NCBI RefSeq assembly: GCF_011806425.1
Contig: NZ_JAATOV010000004.1
Span: 248,001 to 312,000, forward strand
Length of the DNA stretch: 64,000 nt
Direction of reading: 5' to 3'
From: Thalassospira lucentensis
Lineage (GTDB): Bacteria; Pseudomonadota; Alphaproteobacteria; Rhodospirillales; Thalassospiraceae
Of the stretch, positions 1-12,972 are shown one piece after another. The notes under the pieces were generated by a model that saw only the letters and a program-made list of their open reading frames with translations, was not told where the DNA came from and made no database searches. The position numbers were made by a program, and so were the translations under genes. Each line of letters opens with the position of its first letter. Position 1 is the first letter of the stretch.

Positions 1-84
1 TGTCAGGACGTGTTCTGGCATACGTGGCAAAGGGAAGGTCACGCAGATCTTTAAGCTCTAAAGCGCGGAGAGGAAGAGCAAACA
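1..84 (+). promoter_or_regulatory. ftsZ leader with ribosome binding site
   Basis: No confident coding tail is seen here. ftsA often precedes ftsZ in this cluster, but no frame gives a recognisable FtsA C-terminal peptide. A purine-rich ribosome binding site (GGAGAGGAAGAG, about 68-79) lies just before the ftsZ ATG. Confidence 0.5.
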
Positions 85-1752
85 ATGAGTACAATTAGTT
101 TTTCCGTACCTGAAACGGAAGAAAACCTAAAACCAAAGATTACCGTTATCGGTGTCGGCGGTGCCGGCGGGAACGCCGTTAACAATATGATCGCATCCGA
201 ACTTGAAGGATGTGATTTTGTTGTTGCCAATACCGATTCTCAGGCCCTGTCACAAAGCAAAGCCACGCGCAAAATGCAGCTTGGCCGCAAAATCACCCAG
301 GGCCTGGGTGCAGGCGCACGTCCTGATGCCGGGGGTGCCGCCGCAGAAGAATCCATCGAAGAAATTCAAGCACAGCTTGAAGGTTGCCACATGGTATTCA
401 TCACCGCCGGTATGGGCGGTGGTACGGGTACCGGTGCAGCCCCGGTCATTGCACGTGCCGCAAAAGAAGCAGGCATTCTGACCGTTGGTGTTGTTACCAA
501 GCCGTTCCATTTTGAAGGCACGCGCCGTATGCGCACTGCTGAACAGGGAATAGAGCAGCTTCAACAGTATGTTGACACCCTGATTATCATTCCGAACCAG
601 AATTTGTTCCGGGTCGCGAATGAAAAAACCACCTTTGCAGATGCCTTCCAAATGGCAGACGATGTTCTGCGCAATGGTGTGCGGTCGATTACTGACCTTA
701 TGATGGTTCCGGGCCTTGTGAACCTTGACTTTGCTGATATTCGCACTGTTATGAGCGAAATGGGCAAAGCCATGATGGGCACAGGCGAAGCATCCGGCGA
801 GAAACGTGCCCTTGAGGCCGCCGAAGCCGCCATTGCTAATCCGCTGCTTGAAGATGCTTCGATGAAGGGTGCACGTGCAGTCCTCATCAACATCACAGGC
901 GGCATGGATATGGCTCTGTACGAGGTCGACGAAGCCGCGAACCGTATTCGCGAAGAAGTCGCATCCGAAGCCAACATCATCTTTGGTTCCACCTTCGATC
1001 CGACCATCGAAGGCGCGCTTCGCGTTTCTGTAGTAGCAACCGGCATCGATGCCGAAGACGTTCGTCGTCCGCAGCCGAAAACTGTTTCCGTCGCACAGCC
1101 AAAAGCAGCTGAGCCGGCAGAACAGCCTGCCCCTGCGCCGTCATTTGGTCAGCATGGTGCCGGCAATGCCGCTGCCAGCGCACCGGCCGCCAATGTCGCA
1201 CAGGATGACTACACCGGTGGTGCATCGATCGATCAGATCCCGGCAGACCGCTTTGCCGCAACCGGCAGCGCACATCAGCCAGAGCTGAACCAACAGGCTG
1301 ATTCTCAGCAGACCGGTTCGATTGAAATGGGCCAGACGGTCTTGAAACCGAAACCTGTTTTGCGTGCGACTGAAAAAGCAAACAGCAACGGCGATATGGC
1401 ATTCATTCCGCCGCGCGCTGTTTCCCCAAGCGAAGCCGCCCCGGTCAGTAAACACAGCCCGGATGTCTTCGAAGCCGCCGATGCGCAGAACGCAACGTCA
1501 CCGCGTTCGGTGCTCAGCAGCTTGTTTGGTAAGAACAAAGGCGCCAAGGACCATCATCAGGGTCAGCCGCAACAAAATGCAGTCCCTAAGGCTGCGCAGC
1601 CGCAGGCACCTGCACCGCGTCAGACCGAGATGCCCCTTGACGAAAACGGATCACAGATCACCACCAACGAGCCCTCTTCCCGGGGCAAAACGTCTGGTGC
1701 ATCTGACGACCTGCTCGAGATCCCGGCCTTTCTACGTCGTCAGGCTAACTAA
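85..1752 (+). CDS. ftsZ: Cell division GTPase FtsZ
   Basis: FtsZ is the tubulin-like GTPase that polymerises into the cytoplasmic division ring at mid-cell. The glycine-rich nucleotide-binding start ([10 protein letters not shown], residues 21-30), the tubulin signature GGGTGTG (111-117) and the T7 synergy loop NLDFAD (213-218) are all present. The GTPase core ends near residue 330. A long Ala/Pro/Gln-rich linker follows (about 331-540), and then the conserved C-terminal peptide ending [11 protein letters not shown], which docks FtsA and other membrane tethers. At 555 residues it is longer than E. coli FtsZ (383), as is usual for alphaproteobacteria with extended linkers. The ATG has a strong ribosome binding site and an intrinsic terminator follows. 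The next gene, lpxC, is in the usual end-of-cluster order. Confidence 0.98.
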   Translation: MSTISFSVPETEENLKPKITVIGVGGAGGNAVNNMIASELEGCDFVVANTDSQALSQSKATRKMQLGRKITQGLGAGARPDAGGAAAEESIEEIQAQLEGCHMVFITAGMGGGTGTGAAPVIARAAKEAGILTVGVVTKPFHFEGTRRMRTAEQGIEQLQQYVDTLIIIPNQNLFRVANEKTTFADAFQMADDVLRNGVRSITDLMMVPGLVNLDFADIRTVMSEMGKAMMGTGEASGEKRALEAAEAAIANPLLEDASMKGARAVLINITGGMDMALYEVDEAANRIREEVASEANIIFGSTFDPTIEGALRVSVVATGIDAEDVRRPQPKTVSVAQPKAAEPAEQPAPAPSFGQHGAGNAAASAPAANVAQDDYTGGASIDQIPADRFAATGSAHQPELNQQADSQQTGSIEMGQTVLKPKPVLRATEKANSNGDMAFIPPRAVSPSEAAPVSKHSPDVFEAADAQNATSPRSVLSSLFGKNKGAKDHHQGQPQQNAVPKAAQPQAPAPRQTEMPLDENGSQITTNEPSSRGKTSGASDDLLEIPAFLRRQAN

Positions 1753-1770
1753 CGACGTTTCTCCGCGCGA

Positions 1771-1803
1771 AAAAGGGAAGGCACTTTGCCTTCCCTTTTT
1801 TTA
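1771..1803 (+). terminator. Intrinsic terminator after ftsZ
   Basis: An inverted repeat AAGGGAAGGCA / TGCCTTCCCTT with a 3-base loop is followed by a T run. It lies 18 bases after the ftsZ stop and closes the division-gene transcript. Confidence 0.9.
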
Positions 1804-2089
1804 TAGCAACGCATTCAGAACATGACGCAAAGCAACGCGTCCTGTGACGAAAAATTGCCGGAATATGTTCATTGCACGTGTTACGACATACTGCGTTGAT
1901 CAGCCAATATAGATACAAATACGTTTATTTTCAGTGACTTATTTTAGTTACAAAGCGTAACAAAGAGTGATTTGTTAGATTGTTATTCAGTGGGTAGTGT
2001 CTGAAGCTAACGAAGCAATATTTACGACATGCCATACTGCTTCACGCGACCTGAGATAGAAAACTGACGGACCTGATTTGGGGGCTACC
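1804..2089 (+). promoter_or_regulatory. lpxC upstream region
   Basis: About 285 AT-rich bases without a credible ORF lie between the ftsZ terminator and lpxC, so lpxC needs its own promoter here. A small inverted repeat GTTAC-AAAGC-GTAAC lies at 1947-1961. A GGGGG tract at 2080-2084 lies five bases before the TTG at 2090 and probably acts as the ribosome binding site. Confidence 0.4.
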
Positions 2090-3061
2090 TTGAACAATAT
2101 TTCTGACCTAAGCGCCGCACTGACGCAGTCAAGCGGATCGGATAACGATATCGTTTGTCAGCGCACGCTTAAAGCGTCCATCGGCTGTGCCGGTGTCGGG
2201 CTGCATTCCGGTCAGAAAATCCGTATCACGCTTCATCCAGCTGAAATTGATCATGGCATCGTCTTCCGCCGCACAGATCTGGCAGATCAGCCACTTTATC
2301 CTGCACGTTACGATGGCGTTATTGATACCCGCCTTTGCACCTGCCTTGGCGATGCATCCAAGGGCATTAAAATCGGCACCATCGAACATTTGATGGCGGC
2401 CTTGGCTGGTGCGCGCATTGATAATGTCTTGATTGATATTGATGCCGACGAAGTTCCGGTCATGGATGGCAGCTCCGCACCGTTTAACTTCCTGATCGAC
2501 TGTGTTGGGATCGACGAACAGGATGCGCCGCGTCAGGTCATTGAAGTTTTGAAACCGGTTGAAGTCGAATTTAAAGGGTGCACCGCACGCGTCGAGCCGG
2601 GTCATGGATTTGAAATTGATTTCGAAATCGATTTTGAAAGCAAGGCCATCGCCAATCAACGCATGTCAGTGAAATTTGACGACGGCATTTTCGTTTCCAA
2701 CATTTCACGCGCACGCACATTTGGTTTCCTTCACGAAGTCGAAGCCATGCGCTCTGCCGGTCTTGCTCGCGGTGGTTCACTTGATAATGCCGTTGTCCTG
2801 TCGGGCGACGAAGTGATGAATGAAGAAGGCCTGCGCTACGAAGATGAATTTGTTCGCCACAAAATCCTTGATGCATTGGGCGATCTTTATACCGCTGGCT
2901 TGCAGCTTCAAGGCAAGGTAACCGCGTATAAATCGGGTCATCATGTGAACAATCTGCTGCTCAAAGCGCTGCTTGCTGATGAAAGCGCATATCGGGTTGT
3001 CCCCATGCGCAAAACGGCCCTTCGTGCGATGAATGCGGAACGGGTTCTGGCAACGGCCTAA
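2090..3061 (+). CDS. lpxC: UDP-3-O-acyl-GlcNAc deacetylase LpxC
   Basis: LpxC is the zinc-dependent deacetylase that commits UDP-3-O-acyl-GlcNAc to lipid A synthesis in the cytoplasm. Counting from the upstream in-frame TTG at 2078, the zinc ligands are visible as H104 (in TIEHLMAAL) and H261/D265 (in HKILDALGD). The conserved MDGSSAPF segment is at 129-136, and the N-terminal GVGLHSG motif is intact. Length, about 323 residues, is slightly above E. coli LpxC (305). No ATG lies near the N-terminus. I chose the TTG at 2090 because GGGGG lies five bases before it; TTG at 2078 would add four residues. A non-ATG start may lower translation. The position between ftsZ and bamD is typical of the group. 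Confidence 0.95.
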   Translation: MNNISDLSAALTQSSGSDNDIVCQRTLKASIGCAGVGLHSGQKIRITLHPAEIDHGIVFRRTDLADQPLYPARYDGVIDTRLCTCLGDASKGIKIGTIEHLMAALAGARIDNVLIDIDADEVPVMDGSSAPFNFLIDCVGIDEQDAPRQVIEVLKPVEVEFKGCTARVEPGHGFEIDFEIDFESKAIANQRMSVKFDDGIFVSNISRARTFGFLHEVEAMRSAGLARGGSLDNAVVLSGDEVMNEEGLRYEDEFVRHKILDALGDLYTAGLQLQGKVTAYKSGHHVNNLLLKALLADESAYRVVPMRKTALRAMNAERVLATA

Positions 3062-3114
3062 GCCATGTGATGCGCGGCAACTCACGTACCAAGATGGACA
3101 TATTCCAATTGATT

Positions 3115-3141
3115 AAGGCGACCATCGCGGTCGCCTTTTTT
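3115..3141 (+). terminator. Intrinsic terminator after lpxC
   Basis: The stem GGCGACC / GGTCGCC with a short loop is followed by TTTTTT, 54 bases beyond the lpxC stop. Confidence 0.85.
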
Positions 3142-3305
3142 CATGCTTTGGGACAATTTTTACAATGTATCCTTGCTCGACAAAACCGGATGTCCGATAA
3201 AAGTACCGATTGGACACACAACTACTTGCCCAATCCCGCCATGCCCATGATATAGTCCGGCGGATTTTTTAAAACGTGCCTCACGAAGTTCAAGGATAGG
3301 TCACA

Positions 3306-4136
3306 GTGCTGAGTACCGTTCGCGCCAAAAACATCATTGCAATTTGTGGTATGGCCATTGTGCTTGCTGCCTGCTCAAGCAACGAGGCGCCAGAATATGT
3401 CGAACGCCCTGTGTCCGAGCTATATAACAGCGCGCAAGATTTGCTCGACGAAAAAGAATACCAAAAAGCCGCCGAGGCCTTTGATGAAGTCGAACGTCAG
3501 CACCCTTATTCTGTCTGGGCGACCAAGGCGACCTTGATGTCGGCTTATGCCTATTACCAAGACAATAAATACGACGATGCGATCAGTGCGATTGACCGGT
3601 TTATCTCTCTCCATCCGGCCAACCCGGATGTGCCATATGCCTACTATTTAAAAGCATTGTCCTATTACGAGCAGATTTCCGACGTTGGCCGCGATCAGCA
3701 GATGACCCAAGATGCAATGCAAGCACTTGATGACATCATTCGTCGTTTCCCCGACAGCAAATATGCCCGTGACGCCAAGCTTAAAAAAGACCTGACGGTT
3801 GACCACCTTGCCGGCAAGGAAATGAGCGTTGGCCGCTATTATCAGGATCGCGACGAATTCCTTGCGGCGATCAACCGTTTCAAATCGGTCATTGATAACT
3901 ATCAAACCACAACGCATGTTCCAGAAGCCTTGGCACGCCTGACCGAATGCTACCTTGCGCTTGGTTTGGAAGGTGAAGCGAAACGTACGGCTTCTGTTCT
4001 TGGTTACAACTTCCCAGGCAGTGAATATTACACGGAATCATATGCCCTTCTGGTCGATGATGATTCGATCAAGGTGCCTGAAAGTGACAAAAGCTGGTGG
4101 GATTCTGTAACCCAGTCGATCAAGGGAATCTTCTAA
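3306..4136 (+). CDS. bamD: Outer membrane assembly lipoprotein BamD
   Basis: BamD is the essential lipoprotein of the BAM complex that inserts beta-barrel proteins into the outer membrane. The N-terminus is a lipoprotein signal with lipobox LAAC, lipidated at C23. Tetratricopeptide-like helices follow through most of the protein, as shown by YxxAxxxLDEKEYQKAAEAF, YDDAISAIDRF and the paired AYYLKALSYYEQ segment that is characteristic of the ComL/YfiO family. Length is 276 residues, close to the family norm. The start is GTG with AAGGATAGG upstream. It sits between lpxC and recN, as in many alphaproteobacteria. Confidence 0.95.
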   Translation: MLSTVRAKNIIAICGMAIVLAACSSNEAPEYVERPVSELYNSAQDLLDEKEYQKAAEAFDEVERQHPYSVWATKATLMSAYAYYQDNKYDDAISAIDRFISLHPANPDVPYAYYLKALSYYEQISDVGRDQQMTQDAMQALDDIIRRFPDSKYARDAKLKKDLTVDHLAGKEMSVGRYYQDRDEFLAAINRFKSVIDNYQTTTHVPEALARLTECYLALGLEGEAKRTASVLGYNFPGSEYYTESYALLVDDDSIKVPESDKSWWDSVTQSIKGIF

Positions 4137-4417
4137 GATAGTGTTTCCTTGAACACCGGGTTTAAGACTCCGGCGGCATTTGCTTGACATCCGCAGCTAA
4201 AGCAACCTAGAACACAACAAGAACAAATTGATCTTGCGTACTGTTTTAAAACATTTTTCGCAGAAGACTGCGGATTGGGTGTTTTTGCCCGGATACAGGC
4301 ATGCGCAACGCTTGCAAGCCGCACCACTATTGGGCACTGTGCAAGTCGCAGCAACGTTTGCCTGAGACGCTTGGCGATACCTGTCTGCTGCCCCGTTAAC
4401 AACATCAGTACCCAGCG

Positions 4418-8250
<3,833 letters not shown>

Positions 8251-8282
8251 ACCCTTGTCATAGCGCGAAGGAAAGAGAACCG

Positions 8283-8675
8283 ATGGAAGATCTGGGAAGT
8301 TTTTTTCGCCGTTATGCAGACGCCCATCTTAAGCTTGAGAAATCAGCCCTTGATGAGTTTTATCATTATCCAAGCTTGATTAATGATCTTGCGGGCGTAC
8401 ATGCGATTGGTTCGGTCGACGAACTACATACCTATCATCAGTCGTTCTTTGATGAGCTGAAGAATGCGGATCTATCCGTTGCGAAATCTATTTTGATTGA
8501 GCAGCATTCTAGCCTTCCGGGCGGGGCACGCGCGATTGTGTCTTTCCGGTTTGGAAATTCAGAAAACAATCTGATTTTTGACTGCGATTACGCGTTTGCA
8601 CTTCTTAAACTGGACGATAAATGGAAAATCGTTTTCGCCCAGCTCGATGAAATACGCTATAGCGATCTGTATTGA
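8283..8675 (+). CDS. Small NTF2/SnoaL-like protein, function unknown
   Basis: This is a 130-residue soluble protein of unknown role. Its layout suggests an NTF2-like alpha+beta cone fold of the SnoaL/DUF4440 type. An N-terminal helix (FFRRYADAHLKLEKSALDEFY) is followed by a short loop, a second helix (HTYHQSFFDELK), and strands that end with WKIVFAQLDEIRY, a common last strand of the fold. There is no signal peptide and no membrane segment. AAGGAAAGAG lies ahead of the ATG and the gene follows ligA closely, so cotranscription is likely. The fold call is by eye and no enzymatic role is claimed. Confidence 0.75.
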   Translation: MEDLGSFFRRYADAHLKLEKSALDEFYHYPSLINDLAGVHAIGSVDELHTYHQSFFDELKNADLSVAKSILIEQHSSLPGGARAIVSFRFGNSENNLIFDCDYAFALLKLDDKWKIVFAQLDEIRYSDLY

Positions 8676-8702
8676 CGTATAGCCTTGCTTGCAAAAAAAG
8701 GC

Positions 8703-9920
8703 TTAACGCCGGGCAACAAGCTGTAATCGGGTCAAATCATCGCCTGTACCGGAACCAAGCACATGTGCGACTTGGCTCGGTTTATTGATGAATTCGGCCA
8801 GGCCATAGCCTTGGAAATACATCACCCCGGCCTTCACACCCGCTTCAATCTGTTCGGGCGTTTCACACCGACATAGCACGACCTGACGAATGACGTCTGG
8901 CGATAAATTTGCCAAGTTTTTCGTAATCATATCGGGTTCGGCAGTCGCGACATAAATCTTAATGAAACTGGCGACTTCCAGCTCTTTTTCTGACAAGCTG
9001 CCGACACCATCTATCGGCACCGCGTCAAGGGCAAGACCAATCCCCAAACGCTGAAAACGACTAAGAATAGACGCAGCAACAGCCGCGTTGCTCCGCCACA
9101 CTGGTAGGGCAAATTCGACAATCAGTTGGCGGATCTGAACCATGGGGAGCGTTTTAATCATCCGATCAAAATTCACGCTCACTGCGGCAACGGGGTTGAG
9201 GTTCAAGAACTGTCGACCACGCGGCTTGCTGCGTTCCTTTGTGATATGCGACAGAACCCGGCTATCAAGCAACTCGGTAAAACGCGAAAACATCCAGGCG
9301 TCGCGCATAATCGACTTGCCTGTGATTTCTTCCATCGCGGCCATGGAAACCCACATTTCTTCGCCGTAAAGACTTGGCTTCGTCCCGTAAGCCAGTCTCC
9401 ATATCGACTGGAAACGGACATGCATCGACATATCTGCCTGTCCGACGATGCGTTCAAGCTCAATCAACTCGCCCAGTTGCGCCGTCGTACATGGGCAATC
9501 AGCCTGAAAATCAAGGAACTCTTGCACAAGCTCGGGCGAAGACATCCGCAAATAATCAATACACCGCATCGCAAATTCTGGCGTTTGCTCATCAAGGTCA
9601 AAAACGCGGACATCCATCGTGCCGTAACGTCGCGACATAAGAAACGCGTTTAAATCCTCAACGCATTCTTGCATGGCCAAGCATTGTTCACCGGGCACCA
9701 AGAGCGATATTGCGTTTCTTGATAACAGCTTCGCCCGAAGTCCCGAAACAAAGCGTTGCTCGACATATCGAACAATTGCGCAAAATACCGTCAAATTACG
9801 CGCAGCAGGGATGCCGGAAAAATCAATCACATAGGCGAAGTGTCCCGGCTTATGCAGGCCAGACTGACCGATAGCGTCCAGAACTTCCCTGGGAATTGAT
9901 CTTCGCACAACACACCCCAA
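8703..9920 (-). CDS. Degenerate EAL-domain protein
   Basis: The C-terminal half (about 165-378) has the skeleton of an EAL cyclic-di-GMP phosphodiesterase domain. FQSIWRLA matches the usual start, FLNLNP the NLSP-like strand, LIVEFAL the LEITE strand, LGIGLALD the core strand, and FQGYGLAEF the QGY end. The catalytic residues are gone. EAL reads GEE, the DDFG aspartate pair reads DAVP, and EGVE reads CRCE. FIKIY keeps one lysine. A phosphodiesterase-inactive role, such as a protein- or nucleotide-binding regulator, is therefore likely. The N-terminal 160 residues match nothing I recognise. The start is TTG at 9920, and a GTG four codons in with GGGG upstream is an alternative. It converges on the gene at 8283. 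Confidence 0.8.
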   Translation of the reverse strand: MGCVVRRSIPREVLDAIGQSGLHKPGHFAYVIDFSGIPAARNLTVFCAIVRYVEQRFVSGLRAKLLSRNAISLLVPGEQCLAMQECVEDLNAFLMSRRYGTMDVRVFDLDEQTPEFAMRCIDYLRMSSPELVQEFLDFQADCPCTTAQLGELIELERIVGQADMSMHVRFQSIWRLAYGTKPSLYGEEMWVSMAAMEEITGKSIMRDAWMFSRFTELLDSRVLSHITKERSKPRGRQFLNLNPVAAVSVNFDRMIKTLPMVQIRQLIVEFALPVWRSNAAVAASILSRFQRLGIGLALDAVPIDGVGSLSEKELEVASFIKIYVATAEPDMITKNLANLSPDVIRQVVLCRCETPEQIEAGVKAGVMYFQGYGLAEFINKPSQVAHVLGSGTGDDLTRLQLVARR

Positions 9921-10229
9921 TTAAGACATCGAGCCAAAAAAGATACCGATGTATGCGCCGCTTTCATTAGAAACTGTCACTGCGCAGCGGCAGACGCCGT
10001 CATTGAATTTTCGTTATTTAGTTTTATATCAATTAAGTACGCCAAAAATCTTGAGCCCGGTCAACTCTTTAAGCTTAAAATACCCACTCTTAGGGATAGA
10101 AACTACTCTTAATAGACATCAAATAACGGCAGAAAACCTGCACCCAGTCGGCCGACACCACCTTAAAGAGCATAAACAAAGAGACTCTGGGCATTAAAAA
10201 TTTAAGAAACACTCACTGAAAGTGCATTG
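9921..10229. promoter_or_regulatory. Divergent intergenic region
   Basis: About 300 AT-rich bases separate the EAL-like gene (minus) and the nuclease-like gene (plus). Promoters for both should lie here. I see no strong palindrome, RNA gene or convincing ORF; an 82-codon open frame at 9949-10197 lacks a ribosome binding site and any recognisable similarity. Confidence 0.35.
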
Positions 10230-10781
10230 ATGGGATGTTCTCGCGACCAAAAACTTTGGGCTACTTTGCTTATAACGGGTTGCTTAATGGCCGTGTCATC
10301 GGCACATGCGGATCCTGACTATGAAAGGCTTTCGGGACCGGCCCGTGCGATCGACCCAGACACCTTGGAATTTGGGTTTCGTCGTATTGACCTTTGGGGT
10401 GCAGACGCATTTGAGCGGTTTCAAAAATGCCTTTTAAACGGTCAAAGCACAGCCTGTGGTGCCGAAGCATGGCAAATCACAACCAATCTTTTGGTCGCGA
10501 CACCGATCACATGCGTTGTCCGGGGTAAAAACCGATATCACCGCAATATGGCTGTGTGCCGTAATGCTAATGGTGTCGATATTGGACAAAGCTTGATCAT
10601 GCGTGGCATGGCAGTCGCCCGTACGGACGAAATGCCTGAATACGGCGCAATAGAAAACCGCACCCGCCAATCACGCAGCGGTGCTTGGGCAGGTCAATTT
10701 GTCGACCCTAGGGAATGGCGCTACGGGGAACGCCTTCCTGAACATGAAACCCACGTCTACCGCTGGCAGCGCGACGATTAG
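10230..10781 (+). CDS. Secreted thermonuclease-like (SNase fold) protein
   Basis: An N-terminal signal peptide (hydrophobic LLITGCLMAVSSAHA) precedes a staphylococcal-nuclease-like domain. RRIDLWGADAFE corresponds to the SNase segment holding the first catalytic arginine, the calcium aspartate and the catalytic glutamate. YHRNMAVC corresponds to the segment with the second catalytic arginine, and LIMRGMAVA to the usual LVxxGxA helix. By this alignment the main catalytic residues could be retained, although the segments are divergent. Two extra cysteines may pair in the periplasm. I chose ATG at 10230; the frame also opens with a TTG one codon earlier. Substrate and true activity are unknown. 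Confidence 0.75.
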   Translation: MGCSRDQKLWATLLITGCLMAVSSAHADPDYERLSGPARAIDPDTLEFGFRRIDLWGADAFERFQKCLLNGQSTACGAEAWQITTNLLVATPITCVVRGKNRYHRNMAVCRNANGVDIGQSLIMRGMAVARTDEMPEYGAIENRTRQSRSGAWAGQFVDPREWRYGERLPEHETHVYRWQRDD

Positions 10782-10859
10782 TCGTCGTTTGTTCGCGACC
10801 TTCGCCGCGTCTTGAGGCCACCTACCCCGATTGATGAGAATGAATTAGCGGGTCAAACC

Positions 10860-11828
10860 TTATGATTTTCGGGTCGAAAAGAAGGGGCGCGCCAGTAATC
10901 TGCCAACACCTGCCAATGTCACGCCATTTTTAAGTGATGCGATCCCAATAGTGACAACCGCAAAGCCAGCGATCTGTGGCAATGTCAGCACTTCCCCGAG
11001 CAGAAGCCACGCAGCAAAGAATGTCATGGCGGGCCCAGACAGCGAAATCAAAGCCGCCTGCGTTGCGCCAATGCGACGAATACCTTCATAAAGCAGGAAG
11101 AACGGAATGACCGTACAAAAGATGGATATTGCGGCGGTCCACAAAACACCATCAACATTCAAATTAAGCGGATTTTGCACAACCAGTTCGTACAGAATCA
11201 TCGATAGACCGGCCATTGTGTTGACCAAGGCGGCAAAATGCATCGAACCGATCACCTGGATCATGCGCTGGCCAAAATAAAGGTAAGCAGCATAGGTCAG
11301 CGCCGATGCAAAGGCCCAAAACGCCCCCAACCACAACGTACCAGATACCGCCCCCAAACCGTCCGGCGCCAATACCAGCACCAGGCCGAGATAGGTCACG
11401 ATAAAACAAAATATCTGACGCAAGGGTGGCAACCGCCATTTATGCAGGCATTCAAGAATCAGAACAATGGCAGGAAAGGTGAACAGAACAATCCGCGATA
11501 CGGTCACTTCGATGATCGATACTGCCGTAAAATCAAACAGAGCAGCGGCAAAGAACAAACCGCCATATAAGCCCCCCCACGCCAGATCAACTGGCTTCAT
11601 CGCGCGTTCGCCTGGGCGGTTCTTGCCGAAAAAATATACCCCAATCCAGAAAAAGGGCATCGCGATCATAAATCGCAACAGCAAAAGCCCATCCACCGTC
11701 ATCCCGGTCGCATAAACAAACTTTGCCAGAAGTCCCTTCATGGCAAAGGCAGCTGTTGAAAGCAGCACAAGTGTCAGCGCGGAACCGACGGGTTTCGCAG
11801 CAGCTTGCGACGGGGCGGGTGATGTCAT
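10860..11828 (-). CDS. EamA/DMT-family inner-membrane permease
   Basis: This is a ten-helix drug/metabolite transporter superfamily protein with the two-repeat EamA layout. Hydrophobic helices run from SALTLVLLSTAAFAMKGLLA to the last one near PQIAGFAVVTIGIASL. Members export amino acids, metabolites or drugs, and the substrate cannot be read from sequence. The frame opens with a GTG at 11858, but ATG at 11828 has GGAGACC directly upstream and gives 322 residues, so I chose it. It is divergent from a LysR regulator whose product probably controls it. Confidence 0.88.
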   Translation of the reverse strand: MTSPAPSQAAAKPVGSALTLVLLSTAAFAMKGLLAKFVYATGMTVDGLLLLRFMIAMPFFWIGVYFFGKNRPGERAMKPVDLAWGGLYGGLFFAAALFDFTAVSIIEVTVSRIVLFTFPAIVLILECLHKWRLPPLRQIFCFIVTYLGLVLVLAPDGLGAVSGTLWLGAFWAFASALTYAAYLYFGQRMIQVIGSMHFAALVNTMAGLSMILYELVVQNPLNLNVDGVLWTAAISIFCTVIPFFLLYEGIRRIGATQAALISLSGPAMTFFAAWLLLGEVLTLPQIAGFAVVTIGIASLKNGVTLAGVGRLLARPFFSTRKS

Positions 11829-11981
11829 GGTGGTCTCCGATCCTGAATTGGTCGCCACTATCTAAGACATAATCCCATTATTCAATTCGAATTAATTGCT
11901 ATCAGATATCAGTTTTGGCTATACCTGTACCCAACACATAGCGGTTTTGCGGAAAGCTCGCGCACATAAGGACCCATTTCC
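11829..11981. promoter_or_regulatory. LysR/EamA divergent promoter region
   Basis: This 153-base divergent gap carries a perfect palindrome AATTCGAATT (11884-11893) within a broader CAATT...AATTG dyad (11883-11898). A CTATCAGATATCAG repeat lies nearby. Such AT-rich dyads are usual LysR targets, but the operator role is inferred. Confidence 0.4.
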
Positions 11982-12890
11982 ATGGATATCAAACAACTTC
12001 GAAGTTTCGTCCATATTGCCGAACTGGGCAGCCTTTCACGCGCGGCCGAGCGACTGAACCTTTCCCAACCCGCGCTGAGCCGCCAGCTTAATTTGCTGGA
12101 AGAAGCGCTTGATACAAAACTGCTGGAACGGACGGGACGCGGGGTCAAACTGACCGAAGCCGGCCAGATGCTGGTTGAACGCGCACGGGTTATTCTGGGC
12201 GATCTTGCCAGATTAGAGGCAGATCTATCTGCCCAGCGCAGCCAAGTTACCGGGCATGTGCATGTTGGTGTTCCGCCAAGTGCCGGGATCGTGATAACCG
12301 GCGCCCTGGTCGAAGCCCTGCGCGAGAGGTTCCCCGATTTAAACATCTCAATCGCCGAAGACCTTACCGGCGATGTGCAAGAAGGTTTGTTGTCGGGGCG
12401 TCTTGATATCGGCATTTTGCACGACGGGATGATATCGCGCAGCCTGCATGCGGAGCCACTGTGGCGTGAAGACCTTTATCTGATTTCCCATCCATCCAAA
12501 GTCGGCGAGCAGGAAACGGAAATCGCGTTCGAGGATGTCTTGTCCTTGCCACTCATCATGCCAACCAACAAACACGGTTTGCGCGCAAAGATGCAAGAAA
12601 CCGCCTTTCGCGCGGGCCGTCCGTTATCCCCAGTGGTTGAGGCAGATGCACTTCGGGTTCTTGTCGATCTGGTGCATCGTGATTTGGGCCATACCGTGTT
12701 ACCGCGAAGCTCGCTTGTGATGGAGCTTTCCACCGGGCGCCTACGCGCACGACGCATTATAAATCCGGAACTGTCGCGCAAAGTCATGCTTTCATGGCTG
12801 CATGACCGTCCACTTAGCACCGGCGGCAAGGCCGTTGTCGATACACTTCGCGAACTTGCCGGAACCATGCCGATTGCCGCAACGGATTAA
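11982..12890 (+). CDS. LysR-family transcriptional regulator
   Basis: The N-terminal winged helix-turn-helix is typical (MDIKQLRSFVHIAELGSLSR, then SQPALSRQL as recognition helix, then LLERTGRGVKLTEAG). It is followed by a linker helix and a periplasmic-binding-like effector domain from about residue 90 (VTGHVHVGVPPSAG onward). At 302 residues it has normal length. The effector-domain segments LSLPLIMPTNKHGLR and PVVEADALRVLVDLV resemble LysR regulators of the nac/cbl and tricarballylate groups, but no ligand can be assigned. AAGGACCC precedes the ATG. The divergent EamA permease is the likely target. Confidence 0.93.
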   Translation: MDIKQLRSFVHIAELGSLSRAAERLNLSQPALSRQLNLLEEALDTKLLERTGRGVKLTEAGQMLVERARVILGDLARLEADLSAQRSQVTGHVHVGVPPSAGIVITGALVEALRERFPDLNISIAEDLTGDVQEGLLSGRLDIGILHDGMISRSLHAEPLWREDLYLISHPSKVGEQETEIAFEDVLSLPLIMPTNKHGLRAKMQETAFRAGRPLSPVVEADALRVLVDLVHRDLGHTVLPRSSLVMELSTGRLRARRIINPELSRKVMLSWLHDRPLSTGGKAVVDTLRELAGTMPIAATD

Positions 12891-12909
12891 GCCAGAAAGC
12901 ATATATATA

Positions 12910-12940
12910 AAACCCCGGCAGATTAATTCTGCCGGGGTTT
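12910..12940. terminator. Bidirectional terminator between LysR and AKR genes
   Basis: The perfect 13-base stem AAACCCCGGCAGA / TCTGCCGGGGTTT with a 5-base loop lies between two convergent genes. Confidence 0.9.
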
Positions 12941-12972
12941 GTCGTTTAATATAGCCAAAGCATGAAAGCTAA

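Noticed and set aside
250-1547. Several long open frames on the opposite strand and in other frames across ftsZ
   Set aside because: They mirror the codon pattern of ftsZ, have no ribosome binding sites and translate to low-complexity sequence.
9949-10197. 82-codon open frame in the intergenic region
   Set aside because: No ribosome binding site, no recognisable similarity, and it lies where divergent promoters are expected.
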